DNA of 64,000 bases, taken from Streptomyces sp. WAC05374 (lineage in GTDB: Bacteria; Actinomycetota; Actinomycetes; Streptomycetales; Streptomycetaceae). Below, piece by piece: positions 1 through 14,361 of the stretch. Position numbers and translations under genes: made by a program. How positions within the stretch are numbered: the first letter of the stretch is position 1; every line of letters begins with the position of its first letter. The DNA is taken from NCBI RefSeq assembly GCF_004353505.1, contig NZ_SMNQ01000008.1:1-64000 (forward strand), read 5' to 3'. Under the pieces are notes generated by a model. That model ran no database searches, was not told the DNA's origin, and was given only the letters and a program-made list of their open reading frames with translations.

Positions 1-71
1 GGAAGCTAAGCCTTTCAGCGCCGATGGTACTGCAGGGGGGACCCTGTGGGAGAGTAGGACGCCGCCGAACT
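1..71 (+). rRNA. rrf: 5S ribosomal RNA, 3' part (5' end outside window)
   Basis: The first 71 bases read as the 3' two-thirds of actinobacterial 5S rRNA, including the loop around GCCTTTCAGCGCCGATGG, the GGGGGGACCCTGTGGGAGAG arm and the terminal GCCGCCGAAC strand. It is the tail of a ribosomal RNA operon reading into the window and is followed directly by a strong terminator. Identification is by recall of Streptomyces 5S sequence; the 3' end may be off by one or two bases. Confidence 0.93.
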
Positions 72-78
72 ATTATTG

Positions 79-119
79 GCCTCAGGCCCTGGACTTCGTG
101 TCCGGGGCCTGAGGCTTTT
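79..119 (+). terminator. rRNA operon intrinsic terminator
   Basis: A 16-bp stem (79-94 with 100-115, one G-U pair) closes a 5-nt TTCGT loop and is followed by TTTT at 116-119. It starts 8 bases after the end of 5S rRNA, so it ends the rRNA operon transcript. Confidence 0.9.
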
Positions 120-296
120 CTGCGTTCCGGCACAAGCCGGCAAGGTGGCCGGGCGGGCAGTTGAGGGGCGGTCAGCTTGCCCCACAGGACGCCGACTTCG
201 GGGCGCACGGTCCGTCAGCGCCCGGTTAGGCGAATCCGTTCCTTCGAGGTATGCTTTAGCTCGTTGCCGAGGGGAAAACCCCGGAGCGACAAGCCG

Positions 297-369
297 GCCC
301 CTATAGCTCAGTCGGCAGAGCGTCTCCATGGTAAGGAGAAGGTCAACGGTTCGATTCCGTTTGGGGGCT
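297..369 (+). tRNA. tRNA-Thr (anticodon GGT)
   Basis: A complete cloverleaf can be folded. The acceptor stem is GCCCCTA (297-303) with TGGGGGC (362-368). The anticodon stem is 323-327 with 335-339 around loop ATGGTAA, giving anticodon GGT at 330-332. The T arm is AACGG-TTCGATT-CCGTT. The discriminator is T369, and CC at 370-371 could be part of an encoded CCA-like end. It decodes ACC/ACU. It is intact, with no integrase or duplicated 3' end nearby. Confidence 0.95.
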
Positions 370-377
370 CCGATACG

Positions 378-412
378 AAGAAGGCCCCCGCCCAAGTGGC
401 GGGGGCCTTCTT
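378..412. terminator. Bidirectional terminator between tRNA-Thr and osaC
   Basis: A perfect 15-bp stem (378-392 with 398-412) has a CAAGT loop and AAGAAGG/CCTTCTT flanks, so either strand ends in a short T-rich run. It separates the rightward tRNA from the leftward osaC, whose stop codon is at 428. Confidence 0.85.
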
Positions 413-427
413 CGCGTTGACGGACAA

Positions 428-3079
428 TCATTCCTGGTGGGGCTCCGGGACGCGCATCGCGAGGATGGCCATGTCGTCGGAGGGCGGCTCGGCGGCGAAG
501 CGTTCGACCGCGCGCATGATGCGGGCGGTGACCGCGCCGGCCGTCAGGCCCGTACACGTGGTGAGGACTTCGGCGAGGCCGTCGTCGCCCAGCATGCGGG
601 GGCCTTCGCGGCGCTCGGTGACGCCGTCGGTGACGCACAGGAGGACGTCGCCCGGGTCGAGGGTGACGGTCTGCTCGTACAGCTCCAGGTCCTCCATGAC
701 GCCGAGCAGCGGCTGCGGCTCGGCCGCCGGTTCCACCGAGCCGTCCTGGCGGAGGCGCAGGGGAAGCGGGTGGCCCGCGCAGACGACCTTGAGGAGGGCG
801 CTGCCGTCCGGCTGGGGCCACAGCTCGCCGTACAGGAGGGTGAGGAAGCGGCTGCGGGCGCCCTCGTCGAGGATCGCGGCGTTCAGGCGCTCCAGGACCG
901 CCGGGCCGCCGAAGCCCTCGCGGGCCAGCAGGCGCAGCGCGTGGCGGGCGAGGCCGGTGACGGCGGCCGCCTCCGGTCCCGTACCGCAGACGTCGCCGAT
1001 GGCGAAGCCGTAGGCGTTCTCCCGGATGGGGAAGAGGTCGTAGAAGTCGCCGCCGACCTCGTTGCCCTCGCCGGCGGCGCGGTAGATGACGTCGACCTCG
1101 ACGCCGGGGATCTGGGGGAGGCCCGGGGGCAGGAGGCTGCGCTGGAGGGACTGGCTGATGGCCGTGCGCTCCGAGTACAGCCGGGCGTTGTCCAGGGCGA
1201 GGGCGGCCCGGCGGGAGAGGTCCTCGGCGAGCTCCAGGATCTCCTGGCGGAAGTGGTCGTCGGAGGGCTTGCCGAGGGTCAGCATGCCGATGACGCGGTT
1301 GCGGGCGACCAGGGGGAGGACGACGGTCTCGCCGCCGACCGCGGAGGCCGTGGCCAGCGTCGTGCCGATGCCGGAGGACAGCGGGGTGGAGCCCAGGCCC
1401 AGCTCGCGCATGGAGGTGCGCAGCGCGGCCTGGTGGGCGGCGTCGGCGGGGGCGGTCCAGACGCGCGCTCCGGGGGACGGGACCGGCTCCGGTGGGGGGA
1501 TCTTGGACAGGAGGGCCTTGAGGCCGTCGATACGCTCCTCGTCCTCGTGGAGGACGTACGACAGGTACGGCTCGGAGGTGGGGTCGGCGATCGTGTAGAC
1601 GGCGCACCAGGTCGCGAGTGTGGGGACCGTCATCTGGGCCATGAGGGCGAGCGTCTGGTCGCGGTCGAGGGTGCCGGCGAGCAGGTCGGAAGCCTCGACG
1701 AGGAAGCTGAGCGAGCCCCGGCGGAGGCGTTCGAGCTCGCCGAGCCGGGCGGACTCGACGGCGAGGGCGATGCGGTCGGCGGCGAACTGGAGGCGGAGGG
1801 CCTCCTCGTTCGAGTACCGCCCGGAGGCTTCGGCGGCGACGCCGAGGGAGCCGGTGAGGCGGCCCTCGACCTTGAGGGGGACGGTGACCACGGACCGCAT
1901 GCCGGTGCCGTTGAGCAGCGGGACGGAGCCGGGGACGGCGAGGAGGTCCTCGTGGACGGCGGGCATGCGGGCGGAGGAGTACCGGCCGGTGCCGGCGGCC
2001 TCGACGGGGACGCGGGCGAAGCGCTGGCGGGCGGAGGGCAGGCCCGTGGTGGCCCGTACCTCCAGCTCGGTCTCGTCGTCGGTGGCCAGGAGGAGGAAGG
2101 CGGCGTCGCCGTCCAGCATGTCGCGGGCCCGTTCGACGGTGCGCTGGAGGAGGCCGTCGAGGTCGTCGGGGGCGGGGGAGCCGATGAAGACCTCGAACGG
2201 GTCGGTGGTGCGGCTCTCGTTGCTGGAGTCGACGGGGGTGCGCGGCGGGGACTGGAGGATGGCGCGCTCGTAGTCCCGCACGAGGAGGCAGACGGTGGAC
2301 GGCTCGCCGTTGGTGTCGCGTACGCGCAGGTGGGAGGCGTAGACGGGGATGACGCGGCCGTCGGTGCCGCGGATGCCGTAGCTGCCCTCCCAGCGGGAGA
2401 GGCGGAGGGCCTCGGCGATGCCGGTGCCGATGCCGGGGGTGTGCGGCCAGGCGGCGAAGTCGCCCAGTGGCTTGCCGACGACCTGGTCGGCGGCGTACCC
2501 GAAGAGGCGCTCGGCGTCCTCGTTCCAGGCGGTGATGCAGCCGCTGCGGTCGATCTGCGTGACGGCGACGCGGACCCGGTCGTCGGCGACGGGGAGGAGG
2601 TCGGTGGCCAGCAGGGGGCCGGCGGCGCGGGTGCCGACGGGGCGCTCGGGGAGGTCGAGCTGGAACCAGACCTGTTTGTGGGTCGGGGAGTACTCCACGC
2701 CCCAGCGGGAAGCGAGGGCGGCGCACAGGAGGAGGCCGCGGCCGTTCTCGCTGTCGGGGCTGGTCGCGGAGCGGCCGGTGCCCTGAAGGGGGACCTCGCG
2801 CTCGGGGTAGCGGTCGGCGACCTCGATCCGTACGCCGTTCTCCGTGCGGAGGCACAGGACGTCGGCGGCGGTGCCGGCGTGGATGACGGCGTTGGTGACG
2901 AGTTCGCTGGTCAGGACCACCGCGTCGTCGACGACGTCGGTGTACCCCCAGCCCTGGAGGGTGTCCCGGACGAAGGCCCGGGCGGTCGCCACGGACCGTC
3001 CCACGGGTTCGAAGGTGGCGGCCGCCCGAGCGGTGATCACAGAACTCCTCGTACGCGTCTCGACGCCCGGCTCTGCCAT
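428..3079 (-). CDS. osaC: OsaC-like multidomain anti-sigma kinase / PP2C phosphatase
   Basis: An 883-aa soluble regulator. Domains in order are an RsbW-type HATPase (about residues 20-145, N-box ELVTNAVIHA), PAS (about 160-270), two GAF-like domains (about 295-630) and a C-terminal SpoIIE/PP2C phosphatase (about 655-875, with EVGGDFYD and GDVCGTG metal-binding motifs). In S. coelicolor, OsaC is described as modulating the osmotic-stress sigma factor SigB and is encoded divergently from osaA, as here. A purine-rich GGGAGGGG lies upstream of the ATG at 3079. The symbol rests on domain order plus the neighbouring osaA/osaB; a generic SpoIIE phosphatase is the fallback. Confidence 0.88.
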   Translation of the reverse strand: MAEPGVETRTRSSVITARAAATFEPVGRSVATARAFVRDTLQGWGYTDVVDDAVVLTSELVTNAVIHAGTAADVLCLRTENGVRIEVADRYPEREVPLQGTGRSATSPDSENGRGLLLCAALASRWGVEYSPTHKQVWFQLDLPERPVGTRAAGPLLATDLLPVADDRVRVAVTQIDRSGCITAWNEDAERLFGYAADQVVGKPLGDFAAWPHTPGIGTGIAEALRLSRWEGSYGIRGTDGRVIPVYASHLRVRDTNGEPSTVCLLVRDYERAILQSPPRTPVDSSNESRTTDPFEVFIGSPAPDDLDGLLQRTVERARDMLDGDAAFLLLATDDETELEVRATTGLPSARQRFARVPVEAAGTGRYSSARMPAVHEDLLAVPGSVPLLNGTGMRSVVTVPLKVEGRLTGSLGVAAEASGRYSNEEALRLQFAADRIALAVESARLGELERLRRGSLSFLVEASDLLAGTLDRDQTLALMAQMTVPTLATWCAVYTIADPTSEPYLSYVLHEDEERIDGLKALLSKIPPPEPVPSPGARVWTAPADAAHQAALRTSMRELGLGSTPLSSGIGTTLATASAVGGETVVLPLVARNRVIGMLTLGKPSDDHFRQEILELAEDLSRRAALALDNARLYSERTAISQSLQRSLLPPGLPQIPGVEVDVIYRAAGEGNEVGGDFYDLFPIRENAYGFAIGDVCGTGPEAAAVTGLARHALRLLAREGFGGPAVLERLNAAILDEGARSRFLTLLYGELWPQPDGSALLKVVCAGHPLPLRLRQDGSVEPAAEPQPLLGVMEDLELYEQTVTLDPGDVLLCVTDGVTERREGPRMLGDDGLAEVLTTCTGLTAGAVTARIMRAVERFAAEPPSDDMAILAMRVPEPHQE

Positions 3080-3362
3080 GATCGGCCCTGCCCCTCCCCC
3101 GTGCCCGGTGGTCGTGCGGCGTCGCGCCGCCCCTGCCGGGCGGACCGGGGCGGTTGGACAGCCGGATGCCAGGTTACTTACCTTCGCTGTCCGGGCGGAT
3201 GGTGGTCACCGCTGTTTCCGTCCCCCGGGGACGGGGACGTTATGCGAAGCTGCCGAACTGTTATGGCCTGGTTCTGTCGTGGTGAAACACTGGGAAGGCT
3301 TCCAGCGGCAGAGGGAGCGGTAATGCCCGAGCAGTACGGTCAACCCCTTCGGGAGGGACACG
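3080..3362. promoter_or_regulatory. Divergent osaC/osaA intergenic region
   Basis: This 283-bp region separates the divergent osaC and osaA genes and must carry both promoters. GGGAGGG at 3351-3357, 5 bp before the GTG at 3363, is a clear ribosome-binding site for osaA. I looked for a SigB-type promoter and did not find a convincing one. A GTCCCC/GGGGAC inverted repeat near 3220-3240 is the only other structure seen. Confidence 0.5.
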
Positions 3363-8927
<5,565 letters not shown>

Positions 8928-9171
8928 GCAGAGGAGGGCCTTTTCCTGGCGAGTTGCTGACTGACTGTGGTCGAAAGCGTGTGAGAGGGCGGGATTCGGG
9001 GAACCTTCTGGTCTCCCACCGCGTTTCTGCTACGTGCACAGTGACATCGCGGTGACAGGGTGTGGTGACAGGCGGGGTGCGGCTACCATGACCGGCACAA
9101 GGACGGACGGCGCAAGGGAGTCGTCCCCTGGGGCGGCGCCCGGCCAACTGCCGGGGCGAGGAGGACGGGCC

Positions 9172-9852
9172 ATGGTGCAGAAGGCCAAGATCCTCCTGGT
9201 CGATGACCGACCGGAGAATCTGCTGGCGCTGGAGGCCATCCTCTCTGCGCTCGATCAGACACTGGTGCGGGCATCGTCAGGGGAGGAAGCGCTCAAAGCG
9301 CTGCTGACGGACGACTTCGCGGTCATTCTGCTGGACGTCCAGATGCCAGGTATGGACGGTTTCGAGACCGCCGCGCACATCAAGCGTCGGGAACGGACAC
9401 GGGACATCCCGATCATCTTCCTGACGGCGATCAACCACGGGCCGCACCACACCTTCCGGGGGTACGCGGCCGGTGCCGTGGACTACATCTCCAAGCCCTT
9501 CGACCCCTGGGTGCTGCGCGCGAAGGTCTCCGTCTTCGTCGAGCTCTACATGAAGAACTGTCAGCTCCGCGAGCAGGCCGCGCTGCTGCGGCTCCAGCTC
9601 GAGGGCGGCGGCCAGGGCGGAACCGTCAAGGAGTCGCCGGGCCTGCTGGCCGAACTGTCCGCGCGGCTCGCGGCGGTCGAGGAGCAGGCGGAGGCGCTGT
9701 CCAAGCAGCTCGACGACGACTCGGCGGACGCCGCGGCCGTCGCCACCGCCGCCCACCTGGAGCGCAAGCTCACCGGACTGCGCCGCGCGCTGGACGCACT
9801 CGAACCGGGCACCGGGAGCGGCGGCTCCCCCACGCTGCCCGCGCAGAACTGA
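9172..9852 (+). CDS. osaB: OsaB-like response regulator without DNA-binding domain
   Basis: A 226-aa protein. Residues about 5-125 are a receiver domain (VDDRPENLLALEA; phospho-Asp in ILLDVQMPGMDG; LTA; conserved Lys in ISKPFDP). The rest is a coiled-coil-prone tail (LAELSARLAAVEEQAEALSKQL) with no HTH. The start was set at the ATG at 9172, behind GAGGAGG at 9158-9164; the reading frame is open further upstream without a good ribosome-binding site. It lies 244 bp after osaA and is its presumed phosphotransfer partner in osmotic-stress and developmental control. Output is likely by protein-protein contact rather than DNA binding. Confidence 0.9.
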   Translation: MVQKAKILLVDDRPENLLALEAILSALDQTLVRASSGEEALKALLTDDFAVILLDVQMPGMDGFETAAHIKRRERTRDIPIIFLTAINHGPHHTFRGYAAGAVDYISKPFDPWVLRAKVSVFVELYMKNCQLREQAALLRLQLEGGGQGGTVKESPGLLAELSARLAAVEEQAEALSKQLDDDSADAAAVATAAHLERKLTGLRRALDALEPGTGSGGSPTLPAQN

Positions 9853-9991
9853 CCCCCGGCCACCGGCTCCCGGCCACCGTGGCCGCCCGGTTGAGCGGCC
9901 GTCAGACCCTCGTACGCCGCACAGACGACACGAACGGGTGAAGCGGTGGGCACACGTGTCCACCGCGCCCCACACCGGTAACCTCACCCCC

Positions 9992-12847
9992 ATGGCCTCA
10001 CGTACGTCCGGCAAGGGTTCCCCAGGCACGGCGGGCACCGCGAAGCCGCGCGCCGGCCGTACGACCGGCGCAGCGAAGAAGGCGGCCCCAGGGATGCCTC
10101 CCGCGAAACCCGCGCGCACCGCGCAACCCGCGAAGAAGACCGCGCCCGCGGCGAAGGGCCCGGCCAAGGGCCCCGCCAGGAGCGCCAGGAAAGCACCCGC
10201 GAAAAGGGCGGCGGCCAAGAAGGCCGCGCCCAAACCCGCACCCTCACCCACCGGGGGCGTGTACCGGCTCGTGCGCGCCCTGTGGCTGGGCCTCGCACAC
10301 GCGGTCGGCGCCATGTTCCGCGGCATAGGGCGCGGCGCCAAGGGACTGGACCCGGCGCACCGCAAGGACGGCCTGGCCCTGCTGCTCCTCGGCGTCGCCC
10401 TGATCGTCGCCGCAGGGACGTGGGCCAACCTGCACGGGCCGGTCGGCGACCTCGTCGAGATGCTCGTGACGGGCGCCTTCGGCCGGCTCGACCTGCTCGT
10501 GCCGCTCCTCGTCGGCGCGGTCGCCATCCGGCTGATCCTCCACCCCGAGAGGCCCGAGGCCAACGGCCGGATCGTCATCGGTCTGTCGGCACTCGTCGTC
10601 GGCGTGCTCGGCCAGGTCCACATCGCCTGCGGCTCGCCCGGCCGCGACCAGGGCAGCGAGGCGGTGCGGGACGCGGGCGGACTGATCGGCTGGGGTGCCT
10701 CCAAGCCGCTGATCTTCATGATGGGCGAGGTCCTCGCCGTACCGATGCTCGTGCTGCTCACCGTCTTCGGGCTGCTCGTCGTCACGGCCACGCCCGTGAA
10801 CGCCATCCCGCGGCGCCTGCGGGCGCTCGGTGTGCGGCTCGGGATCGTCGAGCCCGGCGTACGGGACGTGACCGAGGACGACGAGCGCTACGACGACCAG
10901 TGGCGCGAGGCGCTGCCCGCCCGGTCGCGGCGGCGCGGTGCGGGGGCGGCCGCCGACGGGGCGTACGGCCCGGATCAGGCCGAGGAGGAGGCGCTCACCC
11001 GGCGCCGGCGCCCCCGGAAGGCCGTCGCGCCCGAGGACCCCGACTTCGACCGGCCCATGGACGCCGTGGACGTCGCGGCCGCCGCGGCCGCCGCGCTCGA
11101 CGGGGCGGTGCTGAACGGCATGCCGCCCTCGCCGCTGGTGGCCGACCTGACCCGCGACGTCACGGGGGAGCGGGCGGGGCAGGCCCGCCAGGCCCGGAGC
11201 GGCCGGACGGCCAAGGTGGGCGACACCGGTTCCGTACCGCCCGCGCGGGAGCCCGCCGGGGAGGCGGAGGAGCCGGAGGGCCTCGTACCGGACCTCACCA
11301 AGCCGGCGCCCGTCCGCGAGGAGCCCGAGGGCGGCCTGCCCGCGCGCGCCGAGCAGCTCCAGCTCGCCGGGGACATCACGTACTCCCTGCCCTCCCTGAA
11401 CCTGCTGGAGCGCGGCGGGCCCGGCAAGACCCGCAGCGCCGCCAACGACGCGATCGTCGCGTCCCTGCGGAAGGTCTTCGAGGAGTTCAAGGTCGACGCG
11501 GCCGTCACCGGCTTCACGCGCGGCCCGACGGTCACCCGGTACGAGGTGGAGCTCGGCCCGGCCGTGAAGGTCGAGCGGATCACGGCGCTGACGAAGAACA
11601 TCGCCTACGCGGTCGCCAGCCCCGACGTACGGATCATCTCGCCGATCCCCGGCAAGTCCGCCGTCGGCATCGAGATCCCCAACACCGACCGCGAGATGGT
11701 CAACCTCGGCGACGTGCTGCGCCTCGCCGACGCCGCCGAGGACGACCACCCGATGCTGGTCGCGCTCGGCAAGGACGTCGAGGGCGGCTACGTGATGGCC
11801 AACCTCGCGAAGATGCCGCACATCCTGGTCGCCGGCGCCACCGGCTCCGGCAAGTCGTCGTGCATCAACTGCCTGATCACGTCCGTGATGATAAGGGCGA
11901 CCCCGGAGGACGTCCGGATGGTCCTCGTCGACCCCAAGCGGGTCGAGCTGACCGCGTACGAGGGCATCCCGCACCTGATCACGCCCATCATCACCAACCC
12001 CAAGCGGGCCGCCGAGGCCCTCCAGTGGGTCGTGCGCGAGATGGACCTGCGGTACGACGACCTCGCCGCGTACGGCTACCGGCACATCGACGACTTCAAC
12101 GCCGCCGTACGGGCCGGGAAGGTCACGCCGCCGGCGGGCAGCGAGCGGGAGCTCCAGCCGTACCCGTACCTGCTGGTCATCGTCGACGAGCTGGCGGACC
12201 TGATGATGGTCGCGCCCAGGGACGTCGAGGACGCGATCGTCCGCATCACGCAGCTCGCCCGGGCCGCCGGCATCCACCTGGTGCTCGCCACGCAGCGGCC
12301 GTCGGTGGACGTCGTCACGGGCCTGATCAAGGCCAATGTGCCCTCCCGGCTCGCCTTCGCCACCTCGTCGCTCGCCGACAGCCGCGTCATCCTGGACCAG
12401 CCGGGCGCCGAGAAGCTGATCGGCAAGGGCGACGGCCTGTTCCTGCCCATGGGGGCCAACAAGCCGGTCCGGATGCAGGGCGCCTTCGTGACCGAGGAAG
12501 AGGTCCAGGCGGTCGTCCGGCACTGCAAGGAGCAGATGGCGCCGGTCTTCCGCGACGACGTCACCGTCGGTACGAAGCAGAAGAAGGAGATCGACGAGGA
12601 CATCGGCGACGACCTGGACCTGCTGTGCCAGGCCGCCGAACTGGTCGTCTCCACGCAGTTCGGCTCGACGTCGATGCTCCAGCGCAAGCTGCGCGTCGGC
12701 TTCGCCAAGGCCGGGCGGCTGATGGACCTGATGGAGTCGCGCAACATCGTCGGACCGAGCGAGGGGTCCAAGGCGCGGGACGTCCTTGTCAAACCCGATG
12801 AGCTGGACGGAGTACTGGCTGTCATCCGTGGGGAGTCGGACTCCTAG
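9992..12847 (+). CDS. ftsK: FtsK/SpoIIIE DNA translocase
   Basis: A 951-aa septal DNA pump that clears chromosomes during sporulation septation. The N-terminus is an extremely basic Ala/Pro/Lys-rich tract (residues 1-90). Four or so transmembrane segments follow (about 120-290), then an acidic linker and the RecA-like motor with Walker A GATGSGKSS (about 614-622) and Walker B LLVIVDELADL. The end is a winged-helix gamma domain (about 880-945, STSMLQRKLRVGFAKAGRLMD). There is no clear Shine-Dalgarno before the ATG at 9992, which may be leaderless or lie 18 codons downstream of another in-frame start. Confidence 0.95.
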   Translation: MASRTSGKGSPGTAGTAKPRAGRTTGAAKKAAPGMPPAKPARTAQPAKKTAPAAKGPAKGPARSARKAPAKRAAAKKAAPKPAPSPTGGVYRLVRALWLGLAHAVGAMFRGIGRGAKGLDPAHRKDGLALLLLGVALIVAAGTWANLHGPVGDLVEMLVTGAFGRLDLLVPLLVGAVAIRLILHPERPEANGRIVIGLSALVVGVLGQVHIACGSPGRDQGSEAVRDAGGLIGWGASKPLIFMMGEVLAVPMLVLLTVFGLLVVTATPVNAIPRRLRALGVRLGIVEPGVRDVTEDDERYDDQWREALPARSRRRGAGAAADGAYGPDQAEEEALTRRRRPRKAVAPEDPDFDRPMDAVDVAAAAAAALDGAVLNGMPPSPLVADLTRDVTGERAGQARQARSGRTAKVGDTGSVPPAREPAGEAEEPEGLVPDLTKPAPVREEPEGGLPARAEQLQLAGDITYSLPSLNLLERGGPGKTRSAANDAIVASLRKVFEEFKVDAAVTGFTRGPTVTRYEVELGPAVKVERITALTKNIAYAVASPDVRIISPIPGKSAVGIEIPNTDREMVNLGDVLRLADAAEDDHPMLVALGKDVEGGYVMANLAKMPHILVAGATGSGKSSCINCLITSVMIRATPEDVRMVLVDPKRVELTAYEGIPHLITPIITNPKRAAEALQWVVREMDLRYDDLAAYGYRHIDDFNAAVRAGKVTPPAGSERELQPYPYLLVIVDELADLMMVAPRDVEDAIVRITQLARAAGIHLVLATQRPSVDVVTGLIKANVPSRLAFATSSLADSRVILDQPGAEKLIGKGDGLFLPMGANKPVRMQGAFVTEEEVQAVVRHCKEQMAPVFRDDVTVGTKQKKEIDEDIGDDLDLLCQAAELVVSTQFGSTSMLQRKLRVGFAKAGRLMDLMESRNIVGPSEGSKARDVLVKPDELDGVLAVIRGESDS

Positions 12848-13054
12848 GACTCTCACTCGTTAGGGAACCGTGAGCAACCGTTTCCCACCTTCGTACGTCA
12901 AGTTGGAGGGAGGGGCGGAGAATAGGTGTCCCGTCCCTCGGGCGCGCGGCCATTCCGATGGCCTACAAAGTGCGTCCGCCCGGTTGCTCCACCCTTTCGT
13001 ACCACCCATAGACTGAACCTCCAGCAGGTGGTTACACGCTCGAAAGGCGCCCCC

Positions 13055-13987
13055 GTGTCCATCGGCAACTCCCGCGAAGACGACCGGCCTTCGACCCCTG
13101 ACGACGTTTCCCCGGACGCCAAGGACGCTCCGGCGGCCCCGGACGCCCCGGCTGCCCGGGACGCCTCGGACGCCCTGGACGCTCCGGAAGCCCCGGACGC
13201 TCCCGAGGACGCCCGGCCCTCGATCGGCCGTGTGCTGCGGCAGGCACGCGTCGACGCCGACCTGACGGTCGAGGAGGTCAGCACCTCCACCCGCGTCCGC
13301 ATCCCGATCGTCCACGCGATCGAGGAGGACGACTTCTCGCGCTGCGGCGGCGACGTGTACGCCCGTGGCCACATCCGCACGCTCGCGCGTGCGGTCGGTC
13401 TCGACCCCGTCGCCCTCGTCGAGCAGTACGACGCCGAGCACGGCGGCCGCCCGGCGCCGACGCCGGCCGCGCCGCTGTTCGAGGCCGAACGCATCCGTCC
13501 GGAGCGGCGGCGTCCCAACTGGACCGCCGCCATGGTCGCCGCCATCGTGGCGGTGATCGGCTTCGTCGGCTTCACCATGTTCAACGGTGACGGCGGCGGC
13601 TCCCGGAAGAACCACGTGGCCGAGGGTCCCGCTCCGGCGCAGAAGGCCACCAGCAAGCCGAAGCCGCCCAAGGCGGTCGCCCCGCCGCCGGCCCCCTCGG
13701 AGAGCGCCATCGCGGCCGCCCCCAAGGACAAGGTCACCGTCCGGCTCACGGCGACGGACGACAAGAGCTGGATCTCGGCCAAGGCGCGCGACGGCAAGCT
13801 GCTCTTCGACGGGCTGCTCCTCAAGGGCGACACCAAGACCTTCCAGGACGACGAGCGGCTGGATCTGATCCTGGGCAACGCCGGGGCGATCGAGCTGTTC
13901 GTGAACGGCAAGAAGGTCGAGGACGAGTTCGAGTCCGGTCAGGTCGAGCGCCTGTCGTACACCAAGGGCGACCCCGAGGTGGGGTGA
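13055..13987 (+). CDS. RodZ-like HTH membrane protein
   Basis: A 310-aa protein. Residues 10-50 are a low-complexity Asp/Ala/Pro stretch. A RodZ-type HTH (HTH_25, about 53-120) starts at SIGRVLRQARVDADLTVEEVS. One transmembrane helix (about 160-176) precedes an Ala/Pro/Lys spacer and a C-terminal extracytoplasmic domain of the DUF4115 type (about 230-310). RodZ proteins link MreB or the envelope to cell shape. The GTG at 13055 was chosen because GAAAGG lies 7 bp upstream; the open frame extends 43 codons further without support. It sits between ftsK and rimO as in other streptomycetes. Confidence 0.85.
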   Translation: MSIGNSREDDRPSTPDDVSPDAKDAPAAPDAPAARDASDALDAPEAPDAPEDARPSIGRVLRQARVDADLTVEEVSTSTRVRIPIVHAIEEDDFSRCGGDVYARGHIRTLARAVGLDPVALVEQYDAEHGGRPAPTPAAPLFEAERIRPERRRPNWTAAMVAAIVAVIGFVGFTMFNGDGGGSRKNHVAEGPAPAQKATSKPKPPKAVAPPPAPSESAIAAAPKDKVTVRLTATDDKSWISAKARDGKLLFDGLLLKGDTKTFQDDERLDLILGNAGAIELFVNGKKVEDEFESGQVERLSYTKGDPEVG

Positions 13988-14361
13988 CCCGGCTGGTGGG
14001 GTGGCCCGGCTGGTCGGGTGGCCCTGGTGGTGGGGCGACCCGGCTGGTGGTGGGGTGACCGCCCTGGCGGGGTGGCCAGCCTGGTGGGTGGGGCGCCGCT
14101 TGCTGGTGGGGCGGGGCCGGTCGGCCCCGCTCGCGTCCCGCCCTCCGGCCGGGTGGCAGGCCGACGGCCCGGTCGGCGGCTGGGGCCGGGCGCCGGACGG
14201 TCGTGAATGGGGCGTAGGAGGCCGTGGAGGGCCCCTGCGGGGCGGGGGACCACCGGGTCGGGTGGTTTATGGGGGCCGCGTCGGGTGTGGCCCTGTGCGG
14301 CGCTCAGGGGTGTGACCCCTGAGCGGTGGGGGTGTCGCTGGGACGAAGTAGTCTTGAGTCC
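13988..14361. other. 374-bp gene-free spacer with G-rich degenerate repeats
   Basis: No supported gene lies here. From the RodZ stop codon to about 14,100 the plus strand is built from degenerate GGCTGGTGGGGTGGCCC-like units (about five), with many GGG/GGTGG runs that could form G-quadruplexes. A short hairpin follows at 14111-14130. The rimO promoter must lie in the remainder (14131-14361), but I could not pick out convincing -35/-10 boxes. Confidence 0.7.
14111..14130 (+). terminator. Possible terminator hairpin after the rodZ-like gene
   Basis: GCGGGGCC (14111-14118) pairs perfectly with GGCCCCGC (14123-14130) around a GGTC loop. There is no T run, so termination is a guess; it could equally be a fold of the G-rich spacer. 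Confidence 0.4.

Noticed and set aside
297..369. tRNA-Thr as an integration site for a mobile element
   Set aside because: The tRNA is intact, there is no integrase, and no repeat of its 3' end is seen in the next kilobases.
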